Shown here: positions 1 through 6,578 of the stretch, one piece after another
How positions within the stretch are numbered: position 1 is the first letter of the stretch
How the letters are laid out: the number at the start of each line of letters is the position of its first letter
Assembly (NCBI GenBank): GCA_964405335.1
Contig: CAYONP010000104.1
Coordinates: 1 to 19,431 of the forward strand
Length of the DNA stretch: 19,431 nucleotides
Direction of reading: 5' to 3'
Source of the DNA: CAYONP01 sp964405335
GTDB taxonomy: Bacteria; Armatimonadota; UBA10988
The notes under the pieces: generated by a model
Database searches by the model: none
Told to the model about the DNA's origin: nothing
Seen by the model: only the letters and a program-made list of their open reading frames with translations
Made by a program: the position numbers and the translations under genes

Positions 1-52
1 CCCTACCGCGCTCCGCGGCACGCCCGACGCGCCGACATTCACCGTCGCCGTT

Positions 53-943
53 TCACATCTTCCGATTCCCGCCGCCCCGCGCGGCCACCATCCTGGCCAC
101 GTCCCACGCCGGACGCCAACCGAGCAGCCGCTCGGCCCGGCGCAGGTCGAAAAACGAGGCGTGCGGCCGGCCGGCGTAGTAATCCGCGTCGTGCGGCACA
201 CCGGGGCCCCAGTTGCGCTCGGCCAGTTCCAGCGTCGGCGCGGTGCTGAACGTCTCGGCGGCGGTCAGGTAGAAGGTCTCGCTCTGCCCCGGCGCCATCG
301 ACATGGCCAGCGCCCGGGCGACCGCCTCGGCCACATCGTCGACGCAGATCCAGCAATAGGTGCCGCCCAGTGCATCGCGCGGGGTGACGCGGGTGACCTG
401 CTCAGCGAAGTAGTCGAACCAGCCCTCGAAGACCACCCAGGTGTAGCGGAGGCAGACCGTCTGGAGGCCGTCGGCGTCGCTGCAGGCACGGCAGAGCTGG
501 TCGCCGAAGCACTTGGTGAAGCTGTAGACCTCGGCCGGCCGGTCGCGGTGCTGCTCGTCGATCGGCAGGTAATCGGGCCGGTAGAAGGTCCGGTGGATGC
601 CCCACCCGCCGGCCGACTCGCTCGAGCCGAAGATCACCCGCGGCACGCCCCGCTCGGCCGCGTAGCGGAGCACATTCAGCGTCGAGGTGAGGTTGACCCG
701 CAGCACCTCTTCCCACGGGTCGTCGAACGGGTTCGGGATGGCGGCGAGGTGGACGACGGCGTCGAACGGTTCGTCGAGTCGGTCGAGCTCGGTGCCGCTG
801 GTCAGGTCGAGCAACTCGACCCGCCCGGCCCATTCGCCCGGATGCGGCACCCGATCGACGATGACGACCTGATGCTCGCGGCTCAACCGCGCCGCGACGA
901 CGCGCCCGATGTGCCCACAGCCCCCGGTCAGCATGACCTGCAT
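53..943 (-). CDS. NAD-dependent epimerase/dehydratase (extended SDR family)
   Basis: This 296-residue protein is a nucleotide-sugar-epimerase-like, NAD(P)-binding enzyme of the extended short-chain dehydrogenase family. The Rossmann signature TGGCGHIG lies at residues 6-13, D30 ends beta-2 (favouring NAD), HLAA is at 65-68, S107-S108 follow beta-5, and the catalytic pair is Y140-x3-K144 in VYSFTK. The substrate cannot be read from sequence; sugar-nucleotide or uronate-type substrates are usual for the family. I chose the ATG at 943 because GGGAG lies 7 nt upstream and the Rossmann fold starts immediately; an in-frame extension to 1162 only adds low-complexity residues and would overlap the upstream gene. 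It lies 43 nt downstream of the lipoprotein gene on the same strand, so co-transcription is likely. The family is secure, the substrate is not. Confidence 0.9.
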   Translation of the reverse strand: MQVMLTGGCGHIGRVVAARLSREHQVVIVDRVPHPGEWAGRVELLDLTSGTELDRLDEPFDAVVHLAAIPNPFDDPWEEVLRVNLTSTLNVLRYAAERGVPRVIFGSSESAGGWGIHRTFYRPDYLPIDEQHRDRPAEVYSFTKCFGDQLCRACSDADGLQTVCLRYTWVVFEGWFDYFAEQVTRVTPRDALGGTYCWICVDDVAEAVARALAMSMAPGQSETFYLTAAETFSTAPTLELAERNWGPGVPHDADYYAGRPHASFFDLRRAERLLGWRPAWDVARMVAARGGGNRKM

Positions 944-986
944 GGAAGGTCTCCCACGCGACGCGCGGGGCTTGGCCGCGGGCGGG

Positions 987-2708
987 TTACTCCCTGCGTC
1001 GGCAGGTGATCTGAGCGCTGAGGGTGTTCCCGCCGGGCCAGAGCGCGAAGACCGAGTTGTAGGACGGCGGATAGCGGCCGGTGAGGTAGCCGAAGAGGCT
1101 CGCCTCGAGCGTGATGTTGCGGAAGGGGACGATGCCGCGAAAGACGGCCACGCCGCGGTCATCGGTGAACTGCATCACCTCCTCGCCCCACCGTGCATAG
1201 GCGCCGCGGCAGACGACCGCCGCGTCGGGGACCAGCGCCCCGTGCTGGTCGACCACCTGGACGGTCAGCGCGCCGGTGGCGGTCGGGTCGACCATCAACC
1301 AGTTCATCTCGCCCGCCGTCGCCTGCACCGGCTTGGGCGCGCAGGCATCGCCGGCCACGGCGATGAGGTGGAGGCCGAGCGTGCTCCTCGTCCAGAACGT
1401 CGCTCGACCGTACTCATCGGTCTCGGCCAGCTCGATGCCGCTCGGGCTGCGGTCGGCGCGGTGTGGGTAGCAGCCGAAGATCACCGCGCCGGCCACCGGT
1501 CGGTTGTCGCGATCGACCACCTGCACCGGAAATCGCTGCTCGCGTTCGTCGAGCCTCACGATGATGTCGGCAGTCTGGCCGGCAACCAACTCCGCTTCGT
1601 GACCCGGCCGCCCGAAACCCGGCCACGACGGCGCGGCGGTAACCGTCACCTGTCCGTGCGGGCCGGCGTACTCCAGCCGGCCCGCAGCGTCGGCCTGCCG
1701 GATCAGGTACGACCCGTCGGTGTAGCGCACGACGACCGACGCATGTGACACGGGGGCCAGTAGGTCATCACCGATGACCTGTATCGACGCCCGTGCCGCC
1801 GGCCTGAGGAGGATGGTGAAGTCGGCGCCAGCGCGGCTTGTGGGCACCTCCGCAAAGGTGGGCCCGACGCTCGGCAGCCCGGTCGGCGGCGTAACCAGCA
1901 ACCGCACCCCCCGGCCACGAGCGCCGCCGAACCAGAATGTGCCGTCGACGGCGGTCCACTTCGGTACCTCGCGCGGAATCGCGCTCACATGTATCGAGCC
2001 GACCGAGGTAACCCTCGCCCCGGCCACCGGCGTGCCGTCGGCCAGCACGACTCTCCCGTGCCGGATCGACCCGCCCTGGTCGTCGCCGCGTACCGTCACA
2101 TGACCCACGTGGCGTCGCTCCCACACCGGCTCGGCGGGCTGAGCTTGGATGGCGGTTGGAAGGCCGAACCCGACCCGCAGGCGGCGCTCGGGATCGGGCC
2201 AGGCGTCGAACCGGCAACGGCCCTCCGCATCGGTGACGGCCAGCACCTCCGGCGGCAGGTCGGGCAGGAACGGTGTGCCGATCAGTACGTCGGGCACGAC
2301 CGGCGCCACCGCGAGCCCTTTACCCGGCTCGCGCGTGCGGCGAGCACGCTGCTCGACCTCAACGGCCACCTCCACCCGATGCGGCCGGTCCAGCCGGACC
2401 TCCAGCGGCCCGCCGCCCGCCGGCAAGCCCATCAAGCCGAAGGCGTGGCCCTCGGCGGTGACCAGCACCACGACGGGGTCATCCACCGGCACCACCGCCG
2501 CGAACCGACCCTCCGCGTCGGTCCGCACCGTCTCGCGCCGCAGCCGGTCGGCTGAGGGCGTGTGGACCGTCGCGCCGGCCAGCGGCCGGCCCGCCGCGTC
2601 GATTACCCGGCCTTCGATCAGCCGGCTCGGCACCGCCGCCCCGCCCGCCTGCTTGCCGCAGGCGGCGGCGAGGGCGAGCAGTCCCATTACCCACAGCCCG
2701 ATGCGCAT
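987..2708 (-). CDS. Lipoprotein with tandem carboxypeptidase-regulatory-like (Ig-fold) domains
   Basis: This is a 573-residue predicted lipoprotein. A short signal peptide (residues 1-16, LLALAAA) precedes C17, a plausible lipobox cysteine with alanine rather than leucine at -3. The rest consists of about six repeats of the carboxypeptidase regulatory-like beta-sandwich. Each has a 'GRV.D..G.P.AGA.V' opening and a 'T D..G.F/A.F' centre; the openings lie near residues 30, 105, 205, 310, 390 and 475. Such domains are usually binding or structural modules on the cell surface, and I see no catalytic motif. The ATG at 2708 is preferred over 2756 because AGGAG lies 6 nt upstream of it and the signal peptide begins there. 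It is divergent from the sigma-factor operon and probably co-transcribed with the epimerase gene downstream. Its role (carbohydrate binding or surface scaffold) is inference. Confidence 0.82.
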   Translation of the reverse strand: MRIGLWVMGLLALAAACGKQAGGAAVPSRLIEGRVIDAAGRPLAGATVHTPSADRLRRETVRTDAEGRFAAVVPVDDPVVVLVTAEGHAFGLMGLPAGGGPLEVRLDRPHRVEVAVEVEQRARRTREPGKGLAVAPVVPDVLIGTPFLPDLPPEVLAVTDAEGRCRFDAWPDPERRLRVGFGLPTAIQAQPAEPVWERRHVGHVTVRGDDQGGSIRHGRVVLADGTPVAGARVTSVGSIHVSAIPREVPKWTAVDGTFWFGGARGRGVRLLVTPPTGLPSVGPTFAEVPTSRAGADFTILLRPAARASIQVIGDDLLAPVSHASVVVRYTDGSYLIRQADAAGRLEYAGPHGQVTVTAAPSWPGFGRPGHEAELVAGQTADIIVRLDEREQRFPVQVVDRDNRPVAGAVIFGCYPHRADRSPSGIELAETDEYGRATFWTRSTLGLHLIAVAGDACAPKPVQATAGEMNWLMVDPTATGALTVQVVDQHGALVPDAAVVCRGAYARWGEEVMQFTDDRGVAVFRGIVPFRNITLEASLFGYLTGRYPPSYNSVFALWPGGNTLSAQITCRRRE

Positions 2709-2809
2709 CGGCGGCTCCTGCACGGTGAGTACCCTGCGAGCGCCGGTCTGGTTCACTTGGCGTGGCGGTGCCCGCGCGCAAGAGCGCGCCCTACGCCCAC
2801 CTGCGCGGT

Positions 2810-2827
2810 GCGGCCGGGGACGGCCGC
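2810..2827. repeat. Short GC palindrome, copy 1 of a dispersed hairpin
   Basis: The arms GCGGCCG and CGGCCGC (7 bp) surround a GGGA loop. The arms plus the following CG.TCCGA context recur at 10441-10457. It lies between the divergent lipoprotein and sigma-factor genes. Chance is possible in DNA this GC-rich, but the shared flank makes a small REP-like family plausible. Confidence 0.4.
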
Positions 2828-2871
2828 GCTCCGATCGCCTGCCGCCTGCCGCCTGCGGTCGTAACGCGGAA

Positions 2872-2902
2872 TTCAGCGCCTCGGCCGCGGGTGGGGTATC
2901 AT
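2872..2902 (+). promoter_or_regulatory. Weak candidate promoter for the sigma-factor operon
   Basis: A TATCAT -10-like hexamer is at 2897-2902, with a poor -35 (TTCAGC, 2872-2877) at a 19-nt spacing. It lies 45 nt upstream of the sigma-factor start. I saw no convincing ECF-type GGAAC/GTC promoter in the gap, so autoregulation is not supported by sequence. Confidence 0.3.
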
Positions 2903-2947
2903 GGGAGTGCCGACGCTCCCCTCGTCAGCCGCCCTTGAAGAAGACCC

Positions 2948-3553
2948 ATGGCCTGGGCGTTTGAGCCGTCGTCGAACCGGATGGACAGCTCGGCGGCGGA
3001 AGACCTGGAGCTGGTGGCGGCGGTCCAGCGCGGCGACGAGGCCGCGCTGGAGCAGTTGGTCCGCCGTTACCACGCCCCGCTCTGCCAGTTCGCCGAGCGT
3101 CTGCTGGGCGACCGTGAGGCGGCGGGCGACGTGGTCCAGGAAACCTTCATCCGCATGATCCGGGCATTGCCCCGGTATCGGCCGCAGGCCAGGTTCTCCA
3201 CCTGGCTCTACACCATTGCCACCAACCTCGCCCGCGACAGCGCGCGCAGCCGCACCGTCCGCTCCGAGCGGCTGCGGCCCATCGACGACATCGACCACGA
3301 CGCCGAGGTGGCCGAGCCGCCCGCCGCCGTGGCCGACCAGGCCCTCCAGCGGGTGCAGCTCGGCGACATCAGACGCGCCCTGGCCAACCTCTCGGCCGAG
3401 CACCGCGAGGTGATGGTGCTGCACTACTACCAGGGCCTCAGCTACAAGGAGATCGCGGCCGCCACGGGCTGCACCGTCGGCACCGTCGGCTCGCGACTGC
3501 ACTATGCCATTCGCCACCTGCGCCGCCATCTCGGCGCCGAGGACGAGGAATGA
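2948..3553 (+). CDS. ECF-type RNA polymerase sigma factor (sigma-70 family)
   Basis: This 201-residue alternative sigma factor would direct RNA polymerase to a specific promoter set. Region 2 spans about residues 30-100, with the D61-VVQE-F67 core-binding helix and FSTWLY (83-88) of region 2.4. An acidic linker (about 110-130) leads to region 4 (about 145-195), with LSAEHREV and the helix-turn-helix LSYKEIAAATGCTVGTVGSR. The length is typical for ECF factors and region 3 is absent. The ATG at 2948 follows a GAAGAAG-like site; an ATG at 2981 would also keep both domains, so the exact start is uncertain. The stop codon overlaps the next gene's start (ATGA), implying translational coupling with an anti-sigma-like partner, the usual arrangement for this family. 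Target promoters are unknown. Confidence 0.93.
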   Translation: MAWAFEPSSNRMDSSAAEDLELVAAVQRGDEAALEQLVRRYHAPLCQFAERLLGDREAAGDVVQETFIRMIRALPRYRPQARFSTWLYTIATNLARDSARSRTVRSERLRPIDDIDHDAEVAEPPAAVADQALQRVQLGDIRRALANLSAEHREVMVLHYYQGLSYKEIAAATGCTVGTVGSRLHYAIRHLRRHLGAEDEE

Positions 3554-4173
3554 AGACCAAGCTCCCCCGCCGGCTCGCCCACCGGCTGCCGGCCTACCAC
3601 AGCGGCCTGGCCAGCGAGCGCGAGCGCGCCTGGGTCGAGCGGCAGTTGGCCCGGCGACCCGACTGGCGCGCCGCCAGTGACCGCGTCGCCCAGGTCGTCG
3701 CCGCGCGGCGGGCCAACGACCCCGCCTCGCCGGTCGATCCGGCCGAGGTCGAACGGCTGCTCCCCGCTCTGCGCCGCGAACTGGCGTCGCAGCGGCCCAG
3801 CCTGGCCCGGCTGCGCCCGATGCCGGCCGCGGCCGTGGCCATGGTGCTCTTTGCCGGCGGGCTGCTCACCGGCGCCCAGGCGTTCCCGCGGACCGTCGAA
3901 ATCGACCGGCCGGTGACCGTCGAGCGGCGGGTCGAAGTGCCGGTCGAGAAGATTGTCGAGGTGCCGGTCGAGAAGCTCGTCGAGGTGCCGGTCGAGCGGG
4001 TGGTCACCCGCTGGCGCACGCGCACGGTCTATCGCACGCGGACGGTGACGGCCGCCGCGCCGAGCGCACCCACCGCGCCGCCGGCCGAGCCGACCCGCGT
4101 GGTGCAGGTGCCGACGGCGGCGCGGCCGACCGGAACGCCTGCCGGTTCGGTCCCGGTCTCGGTGCAGTTCTGA
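3550..4173 (+). CDS. Membrane anti-sigma-like protein with degenerate zinc site and VEVPVEK-repeat tail
   Basis: This 207-residue protein probably restrains the adjacent ECF sigma factor. Residues 13-43 resemble the zinc-binding anti-sigma helix (LPAYHSGLASERERAW...RRPDWR), but the usual H-x3-C-x2-C ligands fall at Q32, R36 and W39, so zinc binding appears lost. A single membrane segment (about 93-111) should leave the N-terminus inside and the rest outside. The outside part has three near-perfect octapeptides (VEVPVEK plus I, L or VEVPVERV, 128-151), a basic RTRTVYRTRTV patch, a proline/alanine-rich stretch and a free C-terminus ending VSVQF. It overlaps the sigma gene by 4 nt and lies 1 nt from the PDZ gene. 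The anti-sigma role is inferred from position and helix pattern; the tail's function is unknown. Confidence 0.8.
   Translation: MKTKLPRRLAHRLPAYHSGLASERERAWVERQLARRPDWRAASDRVAQVVAARRANDPASPVDPAEVERLLPALRRELASQRPSLARLRPMPAAAVAMVLFAGGLLTGAQAFPRTVEIDRPVTVERRVEVPVEKIVEVPVEKLVEVPVERVVTRWRTRTVYRTRTVTAAAPSAPTAPPAEPTRVVQVPTAARPTGTPAGSVPVSVQF
3931..4002 (+). repeat. In-gene tandem repeat, 3 x 24 bp
   Basis: Three consecutive 24-bp units begin at 3931, 3955 and 3979, each encoding VEVPVE followed by KI, KL or RV. They differ at a few positions, mostly in the last two codons. The array lies in the presumed extracytoplasmic tail of the anti-sigma-like protein. Confidence 0.9.
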
Positions 4174-4174
4174 G

Positions 4175-5386
4175 ATGCGGCCGCTCGCCTGGCTCTGGCT
4201 GCTCGCCCTGCCGGCGGTCGCCGCGCCGCCGAGCCTCAGTGGCGGGGCGCGCGAGCGGCTGGTCTATCAGCCGGCGCTGGTCCACTGGTCGGGTGAGCTT
4301 CGCTTCGAGCTGGTCGAGTGCCAGCGGCTCGAGGTCGCCGGCGAGCGGCTGCTCCGCGCGATTCTGCGGGTCACCGCGCGCGATGGCGGTGCCTTGGATG
4401 AGCTGGCCGTGCTGGGCGAGCCGCTGGCCCTGGTCGACGGCGAGCGGCTGCCCGCCGCCGAGCTGGCTACCGGCCTGCGCGACGGCGCGGTCTGGTGGTT
4501 CGCGCTGACCTTCCCTGACCCGGGCGCCGAGCGGCTGACCGTGCTGTCGGGCAGCATCGGCCCGCGGCCCGGTGTGCAGCGCCGGCAGGTCAGTCTGCCG
4601 CTCGACGAGTTGGGGCGCGTCGCGGTGGGCGAGTCGCCGCCGGTGCGGCTGAGCGTCGCGCTGCTCCGCCGCGAGGCGGACATCCTGCCGGTCGACGGGC
4701 TGCCCGTGCCGCTCGAGTCGATGCTCGAGAGCACCCAGGGTTCGCTCGCCGATCCGCCCGAGGCGAGTGACCAGACGCCCTATCTGACGCTCCGCCTGCA
4801 CACCCTGGATCAGGACGACGAATGGCGGCTGAGCAACCTGCGGCTGCGCCACGCGGCCGGCAGCATCGATCACTGGCGCTACCTGCGCCGGCTGTGGCGG
4901 CCCGACTGGGGTGGTTGGCTCGGCGCCACCGGCCGCGACAGCGAGCTCGACGGCCGTGCCGCCGTCCTGCTGGAGGAAGTGGCCCCGAGCAGCCCCGCGG
5001 CGTTGGCCGGCTTGGCGCCGGGCGACCTGCTGCTCAGCGCCGACGGCCTGCCGTGCAGCTCGGCCTTTGCCCTGGCCGAGCTGGTCCGCCGACTGCCCGC
5101 CGGTCGCGAGGTGGCATTCCTGCTCAGCCGCGCCGGCGCCGAGCGGACCGTCGCCGCCACGCTCGAGGGCCTGCCGCTCTGGCCCGACCGCGAGCCGCTC
5201 GAGTTCGAGCAGGCGTGGCAGTCGCTCGGCGGCGCGGAGCACGGTGGCGTGCTGAGCCAGTGGGACTTCCAGACCTGGTCACCGCAGCCGGCCGACCTCG
5301 AACCGCTCGGGCTCGACCTGCTCTACGAGCGGCCCGAGCCGGCGCGCGGCACCAGCTTCGTGTTCCACGACATCCCCCTCAGCTGA
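4175..5386 (+). CDS. Exported PDZ-domain protein
   Basis: This is a 403-residue predicted periplasmic protein. Residues 1-17 form a signal peptide (MRPLAWLWLLALPAVA, cleavage near A17). Residues 20-240 form a beta-rich region I do not recognise. A PDZ domain occupies about 245-331: carboxylate-loop candidate GGWLGATG (246-253), then AAVLLEEV and the SPAALAGLAPGDLLLSADG core, ending with ERTVAATLEGLP. A C-terminal tail of about 70 residues follows. I see neither a serine-protease triad (as in DegS/HtrA) nor an HExxH metalloprotease motif, so this looks like a binding module. It starts 1 nt after the anti-sigma-like gene, so coupling is expected, and the final A of its stop codon begins a 46-nt palindrome. 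Involvement in sigma-factor signalling is inferred from position. Confidence 0.85.
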   Translation: MRPLAWLWLLALPAVAAPPSLSGGARERLVYQPALVHWSGELRFELVECQRLEVAGERLLRAILRVTARDGGALDELAVLGEPLALVDGERLPAAELATGLRDGAVWWFALTFPDPGAERLTVLSGSIGPRPGVQRRQVSLPLDELGRVAVGESPPVRLSVALLRREADILPVDGLPVPLESMLESTQGSLADPPEASDQTPYLTLRLHTLDQDDEWRLSNLRLRHAAGSIDHWRYLRRLWRPDWGGWLGATGRDSELDGRAAVLLEEVAPSSPAALAGLAPGDLLLSADGLPCSSAFALAELVRRLPAGREVAFLLSRAGAERTVAATLEGLPLWPDREPLEFEQAWQSLGGAEHGGVLSQWDFQTWSPQPADLEPLGLDLLYERPEPARGTSFVFHDIPLS

Positions 5387-5431
5387 AAAAGGGACGGACC
5401 CGATTTCTTGAAATCGGGTCCGTCCCTTTTT
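5386..5431. terminator. Perfect 46-nt palindrome, REP-like and probably a bidirectional terminator
   Basis: The two 22-nt arms (AAAAAGGGACGGACCCGATT onward at 5386-5407, and 5410-5431) are exact reverse complements around a TT centre. The A-run and T-run at the outer ends give a U-tract in either direction, so it can act as an intrinsic terminator for the PDZ operon. The tightest bases cannot pair in RNA, leaving a slightly larger loop. Palindromes built on this GGGACGGACCC core resemble dispersed REP-type elements known from other bacteria (recollection, not searched). Confidence 0.85.
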
Positions 5432-5457
5432 CTGCCTGCCCGGACTGCCAGCGGTTG

Positions 5458-5466
5458 TGGTATGAT
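5458..5466 (+). promoter_or_regulatory. Extended -10 promoter candidate for mreB
   Basis: TGG-TATGAT gives a TGn extended -10 matching TATAAT at five of six positions, 57 nt upstream of the mreB start and just downstream of the terminator palindrome. No good -35 is visible 16-19 nt upstream, as is tolerable for extended -10 promoters. Confidence 0.5.
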
Positions 5467-5523
5467 GCACCGCGACGTGCCGTCGAGCCGTCGTCTGGCG
5501 GTGGCCGTAGCGGAGAGGCAGGC

Positions 5524-6546
5524 ATGATCGGCCGCGACCTTGGGATTGACCTGGGCACCGCCAACGTGCTGGTCTATGTGCGCAAGCGCGGCATTGTGCT
5601 GCGCGAGCCGAGCGTGGTGGCGCTGCAGCGGCGCGGCAACCGAATCATGGCCGTCGGCACCGAAGCGCAGAAGATGCTCGGCCGCACGCCCGGCGAGATC
5701 ATCGCCTGCCGGCCGATGCGCGGCGGGGTGATTGCCGACTACACCGTCACCCGCGCGATGCTTCGATACTTCATTCAGCGTATCTGCGGTCGCCGGCCGT
5801 TCGTCCGGCCGACCATTGTCGCCTGCGTGCCGTCGGGCGGCACGAATGTCGAGCGCCGCAGCGTGATCGACGCGGCGATCGAGGCCGGCGCCAAGCGCGC
5901 CGTGCTGATCGATGAGCCGATGGCGGCGGCCATCGGCGCCGGGCTGCCGATCCACGAGCCGGGCGGCAACATGATTGTCGACATCGGCGGCGGCACCACC
6001 GACGTGGCGGTCATCTCGCTCTCGGGCATGGTCGTCAGCGACAGCATCCGCATCGCCGGGAACCGTATGGACGAGTGCATCATTCGCTACATCAAGCGGG
6101 ACTTCAACCTGATGATCGGCGAGCGGTCGGCCGAGGAGCTGAAGATCCAGGTCGGCAGCGCCTATCCAATCGAGCCCGATACGCAGATCGAGGTCCGCGG
6201 CCGCGACCTGGTCGCCGGGCTGCCGAAGACCGTGGTCGTCTCGTCGGCGCAGATTCGCGATGCGCTCAGCGAGCCGGTGATGGCGATTGTCGACCGGGTG
6301 AAGCATGTGCTCGAGCAGACGCCGCCCGAGCTGTCGGCCGACATCATCGAGCGGGGCATCACGCTGACCGGCGGCGGCGCCATCCTGCGCGGGCTCGACG
6401 CGCTGATTGCCGAGCAGACGGGCATCCCCACCCGGGTCGCCGACGATCCGCTGAGCAGCGTCGCCATCGGCACCGGGGCGGTGCTCGAAGAGCTGCCGAA
6501 CCTTGACCGCAAGGGGTATGTCGGCTCGCTCGGCCGCGATTACTGA
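5524..6546 (+). CDS. mreB: Rod-shape-determining actin homologue MreB
   Basis: This 340-residue bacterial actin polymerises under the inner membrane and guides the elongation machinery for side-wall peptidoglycan. The ATPase motifs are intact: phosphate-1 loop GIDLGTAN (7-14), EPMAAAIGAG (131-140), phosphate-2 DIGGGTTD (153-160), and the adenosine-site TLTGGGAIL with its GGG at 283-285. The length is normal for the family. The frame stays open upstream to 4822, but the ATG at 5524 is right: GGAGAGG lies 5 nt before it and the family N-terminus starts there. Unusually, no mreC, mreD, pbp2 or rodA follows; the next gene, 32 nt on, is a TolB-like propeller. It could be a second MreB/Mbl-type paralogue rather than the main-cluster copy. 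Family assignment is firm. Confidence 0.96.
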   Translation: MIGRDLGIDLGTANVLVYVRKRGIVLREPSVVALQRRGNRIMAVGTEAQKMLGRTPGEIIACRPMRGGVIADYTVTRAMLRYFIQRICGRRPFVRPTIVACVPSGGTNVERRSVIDAAIEAGAKRAVLIDEPMAAAIGAGLPIHEPGGNMIVDIGGGTTDVAVISLSGMVVSDSIRIAGNRMDECIIRYIKRDFNLMIGERSAEELKIQVGSAYPIEPDTQIEVRGRDLVAGLPKTVVVSSAQIRDALSEPVMAIVDRVKHVLEQTPPELSADIIERGITLTGGGAILRGLDALIAEQTGIPTRVADDPLSSVAIGTGAVLEELPNLDRKGYVGSLGRDY

Positions 6547-6578
6547 CCGAGCGTCGCGCCGGGGCGGGGGAGGATGCG

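Noticed and set aside
1..52. Possible gene start or end at the left edge
   Set aside because: Only GC-rich sequence past the epimerase stop codon; no start signal, hairpin or protein-like frame can be supported.
3931..4002. Possible mobile or noncoding tandem repeat
   Set aside because: The 24-bp period is in frame and keeps the octapeptide, so it is coding and explained by the protein.
4004..5242. Open frame antisense to the anti-sigma/PDZ genes (412 codons)
   Set aside because: Shadow frame of two real genes; the product is Q/R/A/G low-complexity with no start signals.
4822..5523. N-terminal extension of mreB upstream of 5524
   Set aside because: It overlaps the PDZ gene, the 46-nt palindrome and the mreB promoter; the true MreB N-terminus with a good ribosome-binding site is at 5524.
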